Part shown: piece by piece, positions 17,148 through 23,548 of the stretch
How the letters are laid out: each line of letters begins with the position of its first letter
Numbering within the stretch: the stretch's first letter is position 1
Virus record (IMG/VR): IMGVR_UViG_3300046507_000159
Span: 1 to 48,507 of that record
Length of the DNA stretch: 48,507 nt
From: a virus
Strand: one strand, 5' to 3'
The notes under the pieces: generated by a model
Told to the model about the DNA's origin: nothing
The model's input: the letters and a program-made list of their open reading frames with translations, nothing else
Databases searched by the model: none
Made by a program: the position numbers and the translations under genes

Positions 17148-17528
17148 GGTTGCTACGTGGGCGTCTACAGCGTCCTCGTAGTACTGCTCCGCGTCTTGCT
17201 GTATGGCCTCCGAGCACGCACGGGAGGCGTCCGTCTTGCAGCGTTCCGCCGTGTCGTTGAGTTGCGCCCTGGAGTCCTGCCGTTTCTGCACGGCGTAATA
17301 TGCTCCGCGCCCGTTTGATACGTATCGCTCTCTACTGCGTGCTGCGTCGTTGAGACAGGGTTGAAATAAGACCGAGTTTTGTAGCGGCCCGCAAAGGCGT
17401 ACAGAGGTCTGGTAATGGGCGTCCGCGCGCTGTTGTAGGTTAGCCTCCGCCTCGGGCGGGAGCGTGCTTTGCGCGGAGCAAGAAAGAGAGAGGCCCGCGA
17501 GAACGCAGGCCGAGAGGGGTTTAAACAT
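17136..17528 (-). CDS. secreted lipoprotein, 130 aa
   Basis: Start chosen at ATG 17528 behind a strong AGGAGG. An upstream in-frame ATG (17552) would precede the ribosome binding site and the hairpin. The signal peptide is followed by 'AGLSLSCSAQS', a plausible lipobox. The mature part is helical with six cysteines spaced across 'LCGPLQNSVLFQPCLND', 'AERCKTDASRACSE', suggesting a disulfide-stabilised periplasmic or surface protein. It lies last in the leftward unit and convergent with the integrase, a typical place for lysogenic conversion cargo. No family recognised. Confidence 0.72.
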   Translation of the reverse strand: MFKPLSACVLAGLSLSCSAQSTLPPEAEANLQQRADAHYQTSVRLCGPLQNSVLFQPCLNDAARSRERYVSNGRGAYYAVQKRQDSRAQLNDTAERCKTDASRACSEAIQQDAEQYYEDAVDAHVATSRR

Positions 17529-17530
17529 TT

Positions 17531-17549
17531 GGCCTCCTAGGTGGAGGCC
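17531..17549 (-). promoter_or_regulatory. hairpin that buries the ribosome binding site of the 130-aa lipoprotein
   Basis: On the minus strand GGCCTCC-ACCTA-GGAGGCC forms a perfect 7-bp, GC-rich stem ending 2 nt before the ATG at 17528. The GGAGG Shine-Dalgarno core is the right arm. In a folded transcript it would be inaccessible, which suggests translational control such as coupling, a thermometer-like opening, or silencing of readthrough RNA. Confidence 0.6.
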
Positions 17550-17564
17550 CATGCTATCACGCGA

Positions 17565-18377
17565 CTAGTTACCGGCTTTCAGGGCCGCCGCAATCGGCGT
17601 GGCAATCGCGGTGGTCCATTGGTTCGTAAGCCACGCGTCCGGGGTGCGGCAGTCCGCGCCGAGGTGTCCCGCCGTGTACGTGTTCGTTACAACGTGCGTG
17701 TTCGGGTCCGTGACATACGCCATACCGTCAATCCCACCTACGGGGAACCCGCCCGCCTGTCCCGCCGCGTTGCCGATAGCCTCAATGAGGCCGTCCGCCG
17801 CCGTCCGTGCTCCCGACCCACCGTCCGCGATATTCGGAACGTCGCAGGTTGGGATAGGTTGAATCACAAACACGAGCTTACCCGAGACGTGCGCCCGCTG
17901 GATAAACACGTAGAGGTCTTGCCGAAACTGCGCGAGGGCCGCCACTTGGTTAGGGTCGTCCTTGGGCGTAACCATGTCGTCAAGTACGAAATTGACCACG
18001 AGGAACCCGTTGGGGTCCGTCTTAAATTGGTCGTCCGTAGGCGGGAGGCCGTTATTCTCACCCATGATAAGGGCGTGTAGCGTGGTCCCGTCCATTACCT
18101 GCGGGGTTACCGTGGCGGTTACGCCCTGCGCGGCTAGAGCGTCCTGCAAGGTCTGTACGGTCTCGGCGGCAGCGTCCGAGGCGGACTCGGGAGCGCTCGC
18201 GGCGGTGTCCGTGGCGGCCTTGGCCGAGGACTTAACTACGGTAGACCCGAGCGGATTACCGTAGAAAGACAAGGTAGGCTTTTTAATGACGGTGCTCGGG
18301 GCCGGGGAATCGCTCCCACCACCACCGCAGGCGGACAGGAGGGCAGCAAGGACGATACAGGCTGTACGTTTAAGCAT
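17565..18377 (-). CDS. secreted lipoprotein, 270 aa (Gly-rich lipobox)
   Basis: The N-terminus 'MLKRTACIVLAALLSACGGG' is a classic lipoprotein signal with cleavage before the Cys and a Gly4 linker, a style very common in Burkholderiales. Residues 45-90 are an Ala/Ser linker. The rest is an alpha/beta domain with 'LHALIMGENNGLPP', 'FLVVNFVLDDM', 'KLVFVIQPIP' and 'AGHLGADCRTPDAWL'. These could be remnants of an SGNH-type hydrolase, but the diagnostic GDS and final D-x-x-H are not clear, so I do not assign an enzyme. Likely exposed on the cell envelope. Candidate lysogenic conversion or exclusion factor. Confidence 0.75.
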   Translation of the reverse strand: MLKRTACIVLAALLSACGGGGSDSPAPSTVIKKPTLSFYGNPLGSTVVKSSAKAATDTAASAPESASDAAAETVQTLQDALAAQGVTATVTPQVMDGTTLHALIMGENNGLPPTDDQFKTDPNGFLVVNFVLDDMVTPKDDPNQVAALAQFRQDLYVFIQRAHVSGKLVFVIQPIPTCDVPNIADGGSGARTAADGLIEAIGNAAGQAGGFPVGGIDGMAYVTDPNTHVVTNTYTAGHLGADCRTPDAWLTNQWTTAIATPIAAALKAGN

Positions 18378-18402
18378 GGTTTCTCTCAGGTTACAAAGTA
18401 TT

Positions 18403-18422
18403 GCTGCCGAGTTAACGGCAGC
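18403..18422 (-). terminator. hairpin upstream of the 270-aa lipoprotein gene
   Basis: On the minus strand GCTGCCG-TTAACT-CGGCAGC is a perfect 7-bp stem followed by AATACTTTGT, only weakly T-rich. It separates the four small early-type genes from the lipoproteins and could be an attenuator or partial terminator. Confidence 0.4.
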
Positions 18423-18436
18423 GGGATTGTACTACT

Positions 18437-18649
18437 TTAGGGTGCATCGATTGCGGCAATACCTAGTTGCAACTGCTTGACAAATTCCTGTGCCTCCTCC
18501 TTGCGGATAAACAGGGTGTTGTACGCCCCGTTGGCAAACTGGAATTCTGCGTGTATCTCCTTGCGTTCAAGGGACACAGTTACGCGGGGCGTTACCGGCT
18601 CAGGCTTAATCGAATGCCGGATAAGGGCCTTACGGTATAGCAATAACAT
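18437..18649 (-). CDS. small early protein, 70 aa
   Basis: ATG 18649 follows GGTGAGGAGT. The open frame extends upstream to 18802 but only this start has a ribosome binding site. A beta-rich domain ('RVTVSLERKEIHAEFQF') is followed by a helix ('KEEAQEFVKQLQLGI'). No family recognised. Fourth gene of the leftward unit from the promoter at 19.3 kb. Confidence 0.65.
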   Translation of the reverse strand: MLLLYRKALIRHSIKPEPVTPRVTVSLERKEIHAEFQFANGAYNTLFIRKEEAQEFVKQLQLGIAAIDAP

Positions 18650-18702
18650 TCGGTACTCCTCACCTTTAGTTAGAGTTATCCGCTTGTGCTGCGGGGTATG
18701 CC

Positions 18703-18861
18703 TTAGGGCAACATACCCGCTACGCGGTAGGCGCAACGCTCCGCGCGGTTGAGAGAGCGGAACCGTGTAACCAACCCCTCCGGGCCGTGGACCTCGTGCC
18801 AACCTCCTACGAGTTCAACGCGGACGGTGTGGTATTCGCTTTCTACGGTACAGACAATCAT
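18703..18861 (-). CDS. small early protein, 52 aa
   Basis: ATG 18861 with TAGGAGA upstream. The longer frame to 18978 lacks a ribosome binding site. Content: an N-terminal beta sheet 'MIVCTVESEYHTVRVELVGG' and a basic helix 'RFRSLNRAERCAYRV'. Function unknown. The size and early promoter suggest a host-interacting peptide. Confidence 0.6.
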   Translation of the reverse strand: MIVCTVESEYHTVRVELVGGWHEVHGPEGLVTRFRSLNRAERCAYRVAGMLP

Positions 18862-18871
18862 TTGTGGTCTC

Positions 18872-19060
18872 CTACGCGGCCCTAGCCGCTGCGGGTTTGC
18901 GGGCAATCTGAATATTCCCCGGGAGGTGTACCACCACAGGGCCGCCCAAGGTGTCCGCAAGGTCTTGGGCCACTGCATCCAATAGATTCCGGATTAGCTC
19001 CGGGGTCGGTACGCGGGCCTTGCTGTAGGCCTCCGCCGCCGTAACTACTTGCTTGCGCAT
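18872..19060 (-). CDS. small early protein, 62 aa
   Basis: ATG 19060 overlaps the stop of the preceding gene (TAATG-type coupling) and has CAGGAG upstream. Mostly helical with a C-terminal beta segment 'GPVVVHLPGNIQIARK' resembling a short nucleic-acid or protein-docking strand. No family recognised. Confidence 0.62.
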   Translation of the reverse strand: MRKQVVTAAEAYSKARVPTPELIRNLLDAVAQDLADTLGGPVVVHLPGNIQIARKPAAARAA

Positions 19061-19275
19061 TAGGACTCCTGATCGCGTCCGAGGGCTTGCTTGGCGAGGC
19101 GCTCGATACGGTTGAGGTAAAGCTCCGCGTCATAGTCGGGACGAAACACCGCGTCCGGGTGCGTCAGTTCGAGGATTTGCTCAAGGGCCGCCGTCTTTTC
19201 TTGGAGGCGGGTTTCCTTTCGGATGCGTTCCGCGATTGCCTTAGCCAACTCCTCGCCCTTAAGTCTCGTTGTCAT
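19060..19275 (-). CDS. first gene of the 19.3-kb leftward unit, 71 aa
   Basis: ATG 19275 with GGGAG upstream, about 30 nt after the predicted transcription start. The protein is almost entirely helical and highly charged ('LKGEELAKAIAERIRKETRL', 'YLNRIERLAKQALG'), suited to coiled-coil protein contacts. No DNA-binding motif seen. Unknown function. The first position behind a strong host-type promoter points to an early role. Confidence 0.68.
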   Translation of the reverse strand: MTTRLKGEELAKAIAERIRKETRLQEKTAALEQILELTHPDAVFRPDYDAELYLNRIERLAKQALGRDQES

Positions 19276-19305
19276 TTCGTTACTCCCGGTTAGTTCGTTG
19301 CGTTG

Positions 19306-19340
19306 GATTGAACTTTACGCGGGTACACTTTTGCTGTCAA
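19306..19340 (-). promoter_or_regulatory. sigma70 promoter P2-left (TTGACA-N17-TAAAGT)
   Basis: Reading leftward: TTGACA (19340-19335), 17-nt spacer, TAAAGT (19317-19312), start expected near 19306. The -35 is consensus and the -10 differs at two positions. An AT-rich GAAAATATTTGG tract lies upstream like an UP element. It is near-identical to the promoter at 39.48 kb, including the first transcribed bases, and shares CGGGTACAC in the spacer (plus-strand reading 19320-19328). It drives 19275 down to 17136. Confidence 0.85.
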
Positions 19341-19373
19341 CTATCAAAACCAAATATTTTCACGAGGTAACGT

Positions 19374-19865
19374 ATGGTACTTAACAAACGCCTCATTGCG
19401 ACTATCGCGGGCGCGTCCGCCGTGGCTATCGCTACCTTTACGGCAGGCTTTGAGGGACTCGCTAACAAGGTGTACCGGGACCCCGTAGGCCACATGGCCG
19501 TATGCGTGGGCCACGATAGCTACGCCCCGGACGGCTCCCCGCTCAAGCTGGGGGACGCGTACACGGACGACCAATGTAGTTCTATGTTGGGTTGGGATTT
19601 GCGGACGGCGGGAGACGCAGTAGACAAACTTGTGCGTGTGCCGTTGAATGAGGGAGAGCGACTCGCCTACACCGATTTTGTATTTAATGTGGGTGCGGGC
19701 GCATTCGCTAAATCTACGGCCCTCCGCAAGTTGAACTCGGGAGACCGCGCGGGAGCGTGTGCGGAATTGCTCCGTTGGAACAAGGGGACGGTAGAGGGAA
19801 AACTCGTGGTCCTTAAGGGTTTGGACACACGGCGTAAGGCGGAGTACGCGGAGTGCGTGCGTTAG
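19374..19865 (+). CDS. SAR-type endolysin (GH24 lysozyme)
   Basis: 163 residues, ACGAGG before ATG 19374. The N-terminal 'LIATIAGASAVAIATFTAGF' is weakly hydrophobic and Ala/Gly/Thr-rich, as in signal-arrest-release endolysins. The lysozyme domain has E27 in F-E-G-L, D36 in Y-R-D-P-V-G, then C-V-G-H. The expected catalytic Thr six residues after the Asp is Ala42 here. The C-terminal helices ('YTDFVFNVGAGAFAKSTALR') fit the RrrD/P21 family. The gene stands alone on the plus strand inside a leftward region, separated from the holin and spanins by about 4 kb. Confidence 0.88.
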   Translation: MVLNKRLIATIAGASAVAIATFTAGFEGLANKVYRDPVGHMAVCVGHDSYAPDGSPLKLGDAYTDDQCSSMLGWDLRTAGDAVDKLVRVPLNEGERLAYTDFVFNVGAGAFAKSTALRKLNSGDRAGACAELLRWNKGTVEGKLVVLKGLDTRRKAEYAECVR

Positions 19866-20113
19866 TCCAGTGTTGCGCCTATGTCGCGCATCCTAGCGTG
19901 TACCCGCTCTAACTCCTCGGGCGTAAGTGCAAGGCGGGCCGCTGCATAAAACAATCGGTCCTCTCCCATAACCCGGGGAGACTCGCCGCCCGTGTACTTG
20001 CGCCACTGTTGGCCGCCTGCGAGGGCGAATAGGTCGGACATTTCCTCGCTCGTCTTGCCGAGGGCGTCCTTGAGTTTGCGGAGGTCCGCCGCACTCGGAG
20101 GGGAGTAGGTCAT
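19862..20113 (-). CDS. XRE-like small regulator family protein, 83 aa
   Basis: The sequence 'MTYSPPSAADLRKLKDALG', then 'LAGGQQWRKYTGGESPRVM' and 'LALTPEELERVHARM', is a short helix-turn-helix-like protein of a family that, as I recall it, is often annotated XRE-type in Burkholderia and related phages. I chose ATG 20113 by family length. An in-frame ATG at 20146, coupled to the upstream stop (TAATG), would add 11 residues and place an intrinsic terminator inside the gene. The 3' end overlaps the convergent endolysin by 4 bp. The role may be transcriptional or purely structural. Confidence 0.65.
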   Translation of the reverse strand: MTYSPPSAADLRKLKDALGKTSEEMSDLFALAGGQQWRKYTGGESPRVMGEDRLFYAAARLALTPEELERVHARMRDIGATLD

Positions 20114-20137
20114 AAGATAAAGCCCGCTTTCGCGGGC
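20114..20137 (-). terminator. intrinsic terminator of the long leftward unit
   Basis: On the minus strand GCCCGC-GAAA-GCGGGC is a perfect 6-bp GC stem with a stable GNRA-type loop, followed by TTTATCTT. It lies right after the stop of the 52-aa membrane protein gene and abuts the ATG of the XRE-like gene, so that gene would be expressed only by readthrough or a separate start. Confidence 0.8.
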
Positions 20138-20145
20138 CTTGGTCA

Positions 20146-20304
20146 TTAGGTGAGGAAATACTTGGAGAATGCGAGCGCTGCACCTATCAATCCGCTAGCC
20201 CATACAAACGGCATCCAGCGCATTTCAAGGTTTAACTTCTGCGTCTCGGCCATTAGTTTTGCAATCTCGGCCTCAGTCTTAACGATATCCAAGGGCTTCT
20301 CCAT
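20146..20304 (-). CDS. small membrane protein, 52 aa
   Basis: ATG 20304 with GGAGAGGAAAG upstream. An amphipathic, charged N-terminal helix (residues 1-30) is followed by one membrane helix 'MPFVWASGLIGAALAFSKYF' at the C-terminus. It is the last gene before the terminator, after the RNA polymerase gene. It could be a second holin or antiholin-like protein or a membrane-targeting early factor. No firm family. Confidence 0.65.
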   Translation of the reverse strand: MEKPLDIVKTEAEIAKLMAETQKLNLEMRWMPFVWASGLIGAALAFSKYFLT

Positions 20305-20371
20305 CTTACTTTCCTCTCCGTTTCCGGGGTTGCCGGGTTGCGCGAAGTGCGCCGCCCATGAACAGAATACT

Positions 20372-20405
20372 AGCCCCTTTTGGATCACTCCGCAAGGGGC
20401 TTTTG
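20372..20405 (+). terminator. intrinsic terminator facing rightward, between RNA polymerase and the membrane gene
   Basis: AGCCCCTT, 14-nt loop, AAGGGGCT, then TTTGTAT on the plus strand. It would stop rightward transcription coming from the endolysin. On the minus strand the stem is followed by AGTATTC, so leftward termination is weak, but the hairpin may still protect or attenuate the 3' end of the RNA polymerase message. Confidence 0.65.
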
Positions 20406-20407
20406 TA

Positions 20408-22690
20408 TCAAAACCACGCGTACCCTGACTCCCGTACGGCGTTAAGGTCTAACGTACCGTACTCGGGCAACGGCAGGAGCTTCTCGCGTTGCTCGGGCGC
20501 TAGTGCTGCGGTTACTTGCTGCGTCCAGGCCCCGAGGAGGTCCTCTTGCATGAGTTCTACAAACTGCTCGCGGGTGCTCTCGAAAACGTCCTGACACTGC
20601 GCGAACGGTGCGCCGAATGAATCATGGACCATCCAGAAGTTACGGACGCCTCGGCGGTACAGGTCATTGACAACCCGGACCATGTGGCTAGCGTCTACCC
20701 CGTGTACGAAGTTCGGAGAGACCCCGGCCCGTTGGCCCTTTTTGCTCAATGTGTCCCTATTAACGTAAAATAGGCGGTCCCGCAGAACGTCATGCGTGCG
20801 CGTCCGCAACCGTATGGACTCCTCGTTGTATCGGGATTGCTCTACCTTGAGGCCCACGGGCGTACTCCACACGAGCGGGAGGTTAGCCTCCGTAAGCACG
20901 TCCGCCACGCCCTGCAAGTACGCCATAGCCCCGAGCATACCAGGCGCAACGTCCCCGAAACACTCATTGATACGGGCGGCCAACCATATACACTCCGCAT
21001 CACTCGCGCCCGTCTTGGCCTGGACCTGCTCCCCGAAAGTGTACGTACCTGCGGAATACACCTTAGTCATGCTCGGGGACTTGAGTAGGTCTCGGTCAAT
21101 AGCGTGTGAGGACCAAAAGCGGAGGTGCTCCATAGTCTCCGCGCTAGCCCCGGCCACGAGGCCGCATAGACGGCGCGTGAGGGCCTCGGCCATGCGCCCG
21201 TAGTAGTCGTCCCCGCGTTCGGTCGGAGTGAGATTAACCATAGCACCCGCCGAGGCGTCCCGAGTCATACCGGAGAGCATTTGCACGCCAGAACAAGAAC
21301 CGTCCAGAGCACCCGCGAGGCGGCTACGGAACGCGTAGCCCTCTTGCGCTAGTCCGTCCCACTCTAGGCAGGCCGCCAAGAACTGATACGGCTTGTCCGC
21401 CTCTTGCCATGCCCGATTAGCTAGCGGGTCCCGAGCAACCGACAGGATAAGGTCCTCGTTCTCCCACGTCCACGCCTCGCGCTCCTCCGCCGTGCGGTTG
21501 ACCTTGCGCCCGTTCTCTTTGAACTTATCCGCACCGTAGAGGTTGCAGAGGTGGATAGCGAGCCACTTTGCACCGTCCCGGCCCAACGGCGTACCGTCCG
21601 CGAACTCCAAGAGACCCTTACACAGGTCCGAACCCTGCGGGCTAATGATCGTCGTTGCCGGATACATACGGCCCCGCCAGCACAGATTCCACGGAAACCA
21701 ATAGGCGTCCTCGTCCTTTAGTTCCTCAAACGCGTCTAGCGTCATGGCCGCCCGGATAAGCTCGCTGCGGTAGTTCGGGTTATCGTGCCGTTCCTCCAGT
21801 CTGTACCCGTTCCACTCCACGCCCTCCCGCTCTACTGCGTTCGCTACCTCCAGGACTCGCGCATTGGTGCGCCACGCGGTCCCCTGCAAGGCGTTGAGGG
21901 CGTCCGTAATCTCTCGGGACCCAACGGCCCTACGCACGCCCCGCACGGCCTGTACGCCCGCATAGAGGTACCCACCGTTGCACGCCTCGGGAGTCCACGG
22001 TACGGGCGGTACGAGCATGGGCTTACCCTCTAAGAACTCGCACAATGACGAGTCTACGAGGACCTCCTTGTAGAACTTATCAGTAGCCACGAGGTTATTA
22101 GTCTCGCGGGTTACGCTACCGAAACGGCGTTCTCCCGTTACCTCCTGGACCCACCCTGTAGCGTGGCAGAAGTAATCAATGAGGACGAGCGCGGCTTGTT
22201 CGTACCCGAGGCGTTTATGTGGGGCTATTCCCCCGGTAGCGCTCCTGAGGGCGGACCCAATGCGTTTAGCGGCAGTCTGTACCGGGCAACCGTCCAGTCG
22301 CATCATTTTCCCGAACGCGGCGGACATACCGGACCACGTAGCGGCCACGAGGTCTGAGACCTCCAGCGTATTGGCGGGGTTGCTCCCCTTGCCGTCAAAC
22401 TGGACGGGCGCGGGCAATCCCTTGAGCTTGCGGGCCGTGGAGAGGGCCTTGGTAAAGTCTGCAATCCCGTTCTCGATTGAGTCCCGGCGCATGTGCGCCT
22501 CAGTGAGTTTGAGGGAGCTAGCGGCCTCGCGGCAGAGTTGACGAATAACGAGCACGCGCATAGCGTCCCCGCCCTCCGCTACCAAGCGGTCAACATGGCC
22601 CCGGGCGTAGGGGCGCTCGGTAGGGACGTTGGAGAGTTCTACAGCGTGCTTTGCGGCTCGTTGTGCTTGGAATGCGGAGAGTGCGGACAT
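20408..22690 (-). CDS. single-subunit DNA-dependent RNA polymerase (T7/Xp10 type)
   Basis: 760 residues, shorter than T7 gp1 (883), mainly through a reduced N-terminal region. Catalytic signatures align with T7: D-G-S-C-S-G-V-Q with Asp463 (T7 D537), R533-x3-K537 and Tyr545 in 'RDLLKSPSMTKVYS' (T7 R627/K631/Y639), and 'MVHDSFG' with His689-Asp690 (T7 H811/D812). The C-terminal 'SGYAWF' parallels the T7 'SDFAFA' foot, which reaches the active site. It should recognise phage-specific promoters, probably for the rightward late genes. Shine-Dalgarno AGGAGT sits 11 nt upstream. Near the distal end of the early unit. Confidence 0.95.
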   Translation of the reverse strand: MSALSAFQAQRAAKHAVELSNVPTERPYARGHVDRLVAEGGDAMRVLVIRQLCREAASSLKLTEAHMRRDSIENGIADFTKALSTARKLKGLPAPVQFDGKGSNPANTLEVSDLVAATWSGMSAAFGKMMRLDGCPVQTAAKRIGSALRSATGGIAPHKRLGYEQAALVLIDYFCHATGWVQEVTGERRFGSVTRETNNLVATDKFYKEVLVDSSLCEFLEGKPMLVPPVPWTPEACNGGYLYAGVQAVRGVRRAVGSREITDALNALQGTAWRTNARVLEVANAVEREGVEWNGYRLEERHDNPNYRSELIRAAMTLDAFEELKDEDAYWFPWNLCWRGRMYPATTIISPQGSDLCKGLLEFADGTPLGRDGAKWLAIHLCNLYGADKFKENGRKVNRTAEEREAWTWENEDLILSVARDPLANRAWQEADKPYQFLAACLEWDGLAQEGYAFRSRLAGALDGSCSGVQMLSGMTRDASAGAMVNLTPTERGDDYYGRMAEALTRRLCGLVAGASAETMEHLRFWSSHAIDRDLLKSPSMTKVYSAGTYTFGEQVQAKTGASDAECIWLAARINECFGDVAPGMLGAMAYLQGVADVLTEANLPLVWSTPVGLKVEQSRYNEESIRLRTRTHDVLRDRLFYVNRDTLSKKGQRAGVSPNFVHGVDASHMVRVVNDLYRRGVRNFWMVHDSFGAPFAQCQDVFESTREQFVELMQEDLLGAWTQQVTAALAPEQREKLLPLPEYGTLDLNAVRESGYAWF

Positions 22691-22708
22691 ATGGCTAGGT
22701 ACTCCTAA

Positions 22709-22876
22709 TCAAGTAAATTCGTAGTAGTCGGCTGTAAGTTCTCGCTCTAGTTTCTCGCCCTCGGATTCCCCGAGATACTCATAAGCGGAGGCCATGCGGT
22801 TACCTGCCTCCTCCGTGTTACCTGTTTCGAGCGCTGCGGCTACGGCGTTGTAGAACTTGTCGTAATTGGTTTTCAT
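22709..22876 (-). CDS. small hypothetical protein, 55 aa
   Basis: ATG 22876 begins two bases after the MazZ-type gene's stop, and the frame stays open for 55 codons ('MKTNYDKFYNAVAAALETGN' at the start), ending just before the RNA polymerase ribosome binding site. It fills an otherwise empty gap and is acidic and helical. Coupled translation is likely. Function unknown. Confidence 0.6.
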   Translation of the reverse strand: MKTNYDKFYNAVAAALETGNTEEAGNRMASAYEYLGESEGEKLERELTADYYEFT

Positions 22877-22878
22877 GT

Positions 22879-23316
22879 TTAGTCTTTAATGTCGTGTTGT
22901 TTGCGGATAAGCTCGGAGATAAACAGGGCGTTGGTCACTACGTGGTCAATATGCAATTCCCCGCTCTCCTCGTCCCGCGAGGCGTGCCCGTGCTTACCCA
23001 TTTCGTTCCAGTGGCGTTCAAAGGCGGAGCTATAGCGGTCCAAGCCCTCCTCTACTTCTCGCCAGGAATGCGCCGCGTATTTGCGTGCGCCGAACGTGAG
23101 GACACGGGCCACGCCCTCCAGCGCTCGGGCCATGCCGAAACGGAGCAACGAGAAACGGGGCTTACCGCCGTCAAACTTGAGACCGCCCGGGTTTGTGGTG
23201 TTCGCTACCTGCGGCGTAGTGACATACGGTAGGGTTACTGCGGGCGGCTCGTAATCCACGCACCCCACCAAATGGAACGGGGAACCAACCGGGCAATTAC
23301 ACGTCTTTGCGTCCAT
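22879..23316 (-). CDS. dATP/dGTP diphosphohydrolase-like protein (DUF5664, MazZ-type)
   Basis: 145 residues from ATG 23316 (GGAG 5 nt upstream), overlapping the MazG gene by 20 nt. Core: 'GLKFDGGKPRFSLLRFG', 'VLTFGARKYAAHSWREVEEG', then 'FERHWNEMGKHGHASRDEES' and 'ELHIDHVVTNALFISEL'. This is the DUF5664 family, which contains the MazZ enzyme of cyanophage S-2L that dephosphorylates purine dNTPs for 2-aminoadenine DNA. A Cys cluster (C-N-C near residue 6) precedes the domain. It probably adjusts purine dNTP pools. Whether the product feeds base modification here is open, since no PurZ is seen. Confidence 0.8.
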   Translation of the reverse strand: MDAKTCNCPVGSPFHLVGCVDYEPPAVTLPYVTTPQVANTTNPGGLKFDGGKPRFSLLRFGMARALEGVARVLTFGARKYAAHSWREVEEGLDRYSSAFERHWNEMGKHGHASRDEESGELHIDHVVTNALFISELIRKQHDIKD

Positions 23317-23530
23317 ACTTTCTCCGCATCTTTTTGAGCTTGGCACGGAAGCGCTTTAGGTAGCGCTCCGCGTCTAGAACTTCGTTCTCCGCCAGTACAG
23401 CGAGGAGGGCCGCTACGTCTGCGGCCTCGTCGGTTACGTTCTTTTCGCCCTTATCGCCACGGGCTAATTTCAGGCAGGCATGAGCAAGCTCTACCGCCTC
23501 CTCGGCGGTGTGGTCTAAAAGGGCGGTCAT
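23297..23530 (-). CDS. MazG-like nucleotide pyrophosphohydrolase, 77 aa
   Basis: 'TAEEAVELAHACLKLARGD' and 'VTDEAADVAALLAVLAEN' carry the EExxE and ExxD metal-binding pattern of all-alpha NTP pyrophosphohydrolases. It is a single short MazG domain. The 3' end overlaps the MazZ-type gene, so the two enzymes are made together. The expected role is removing unwanted (d)NTPs or lowering alarmone precursors during replication. Confidence 0.8.
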   Translation of the reverse strand: MTALLDHTAEEAVELAHACLKLARGDKGEKNVTDEAADVAALLAVLAENEVLDAERYLKRFRAKLKKMRRKYGRKDV

Positions 23531-23548
23531 GTTTAGCTGTAGTCCTAA

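Noticed and set aside
17541-18080. 179-codon plus-strand frame opposite the 270-aa lipoprotein
   Set aside because: The minus strand has a clear signal peptide, lipobox and ribosome binding site; this frame is Arg/Val-rich antisense.
17565-18377. SGNH/GDSL esterase call for the 270-aa lipoprotein
   Set aside because: Some loops look reminiscent, but the GDS nucleophile block and the closing D-x-x-H are not convincingly present, so the enzyme name was not used.
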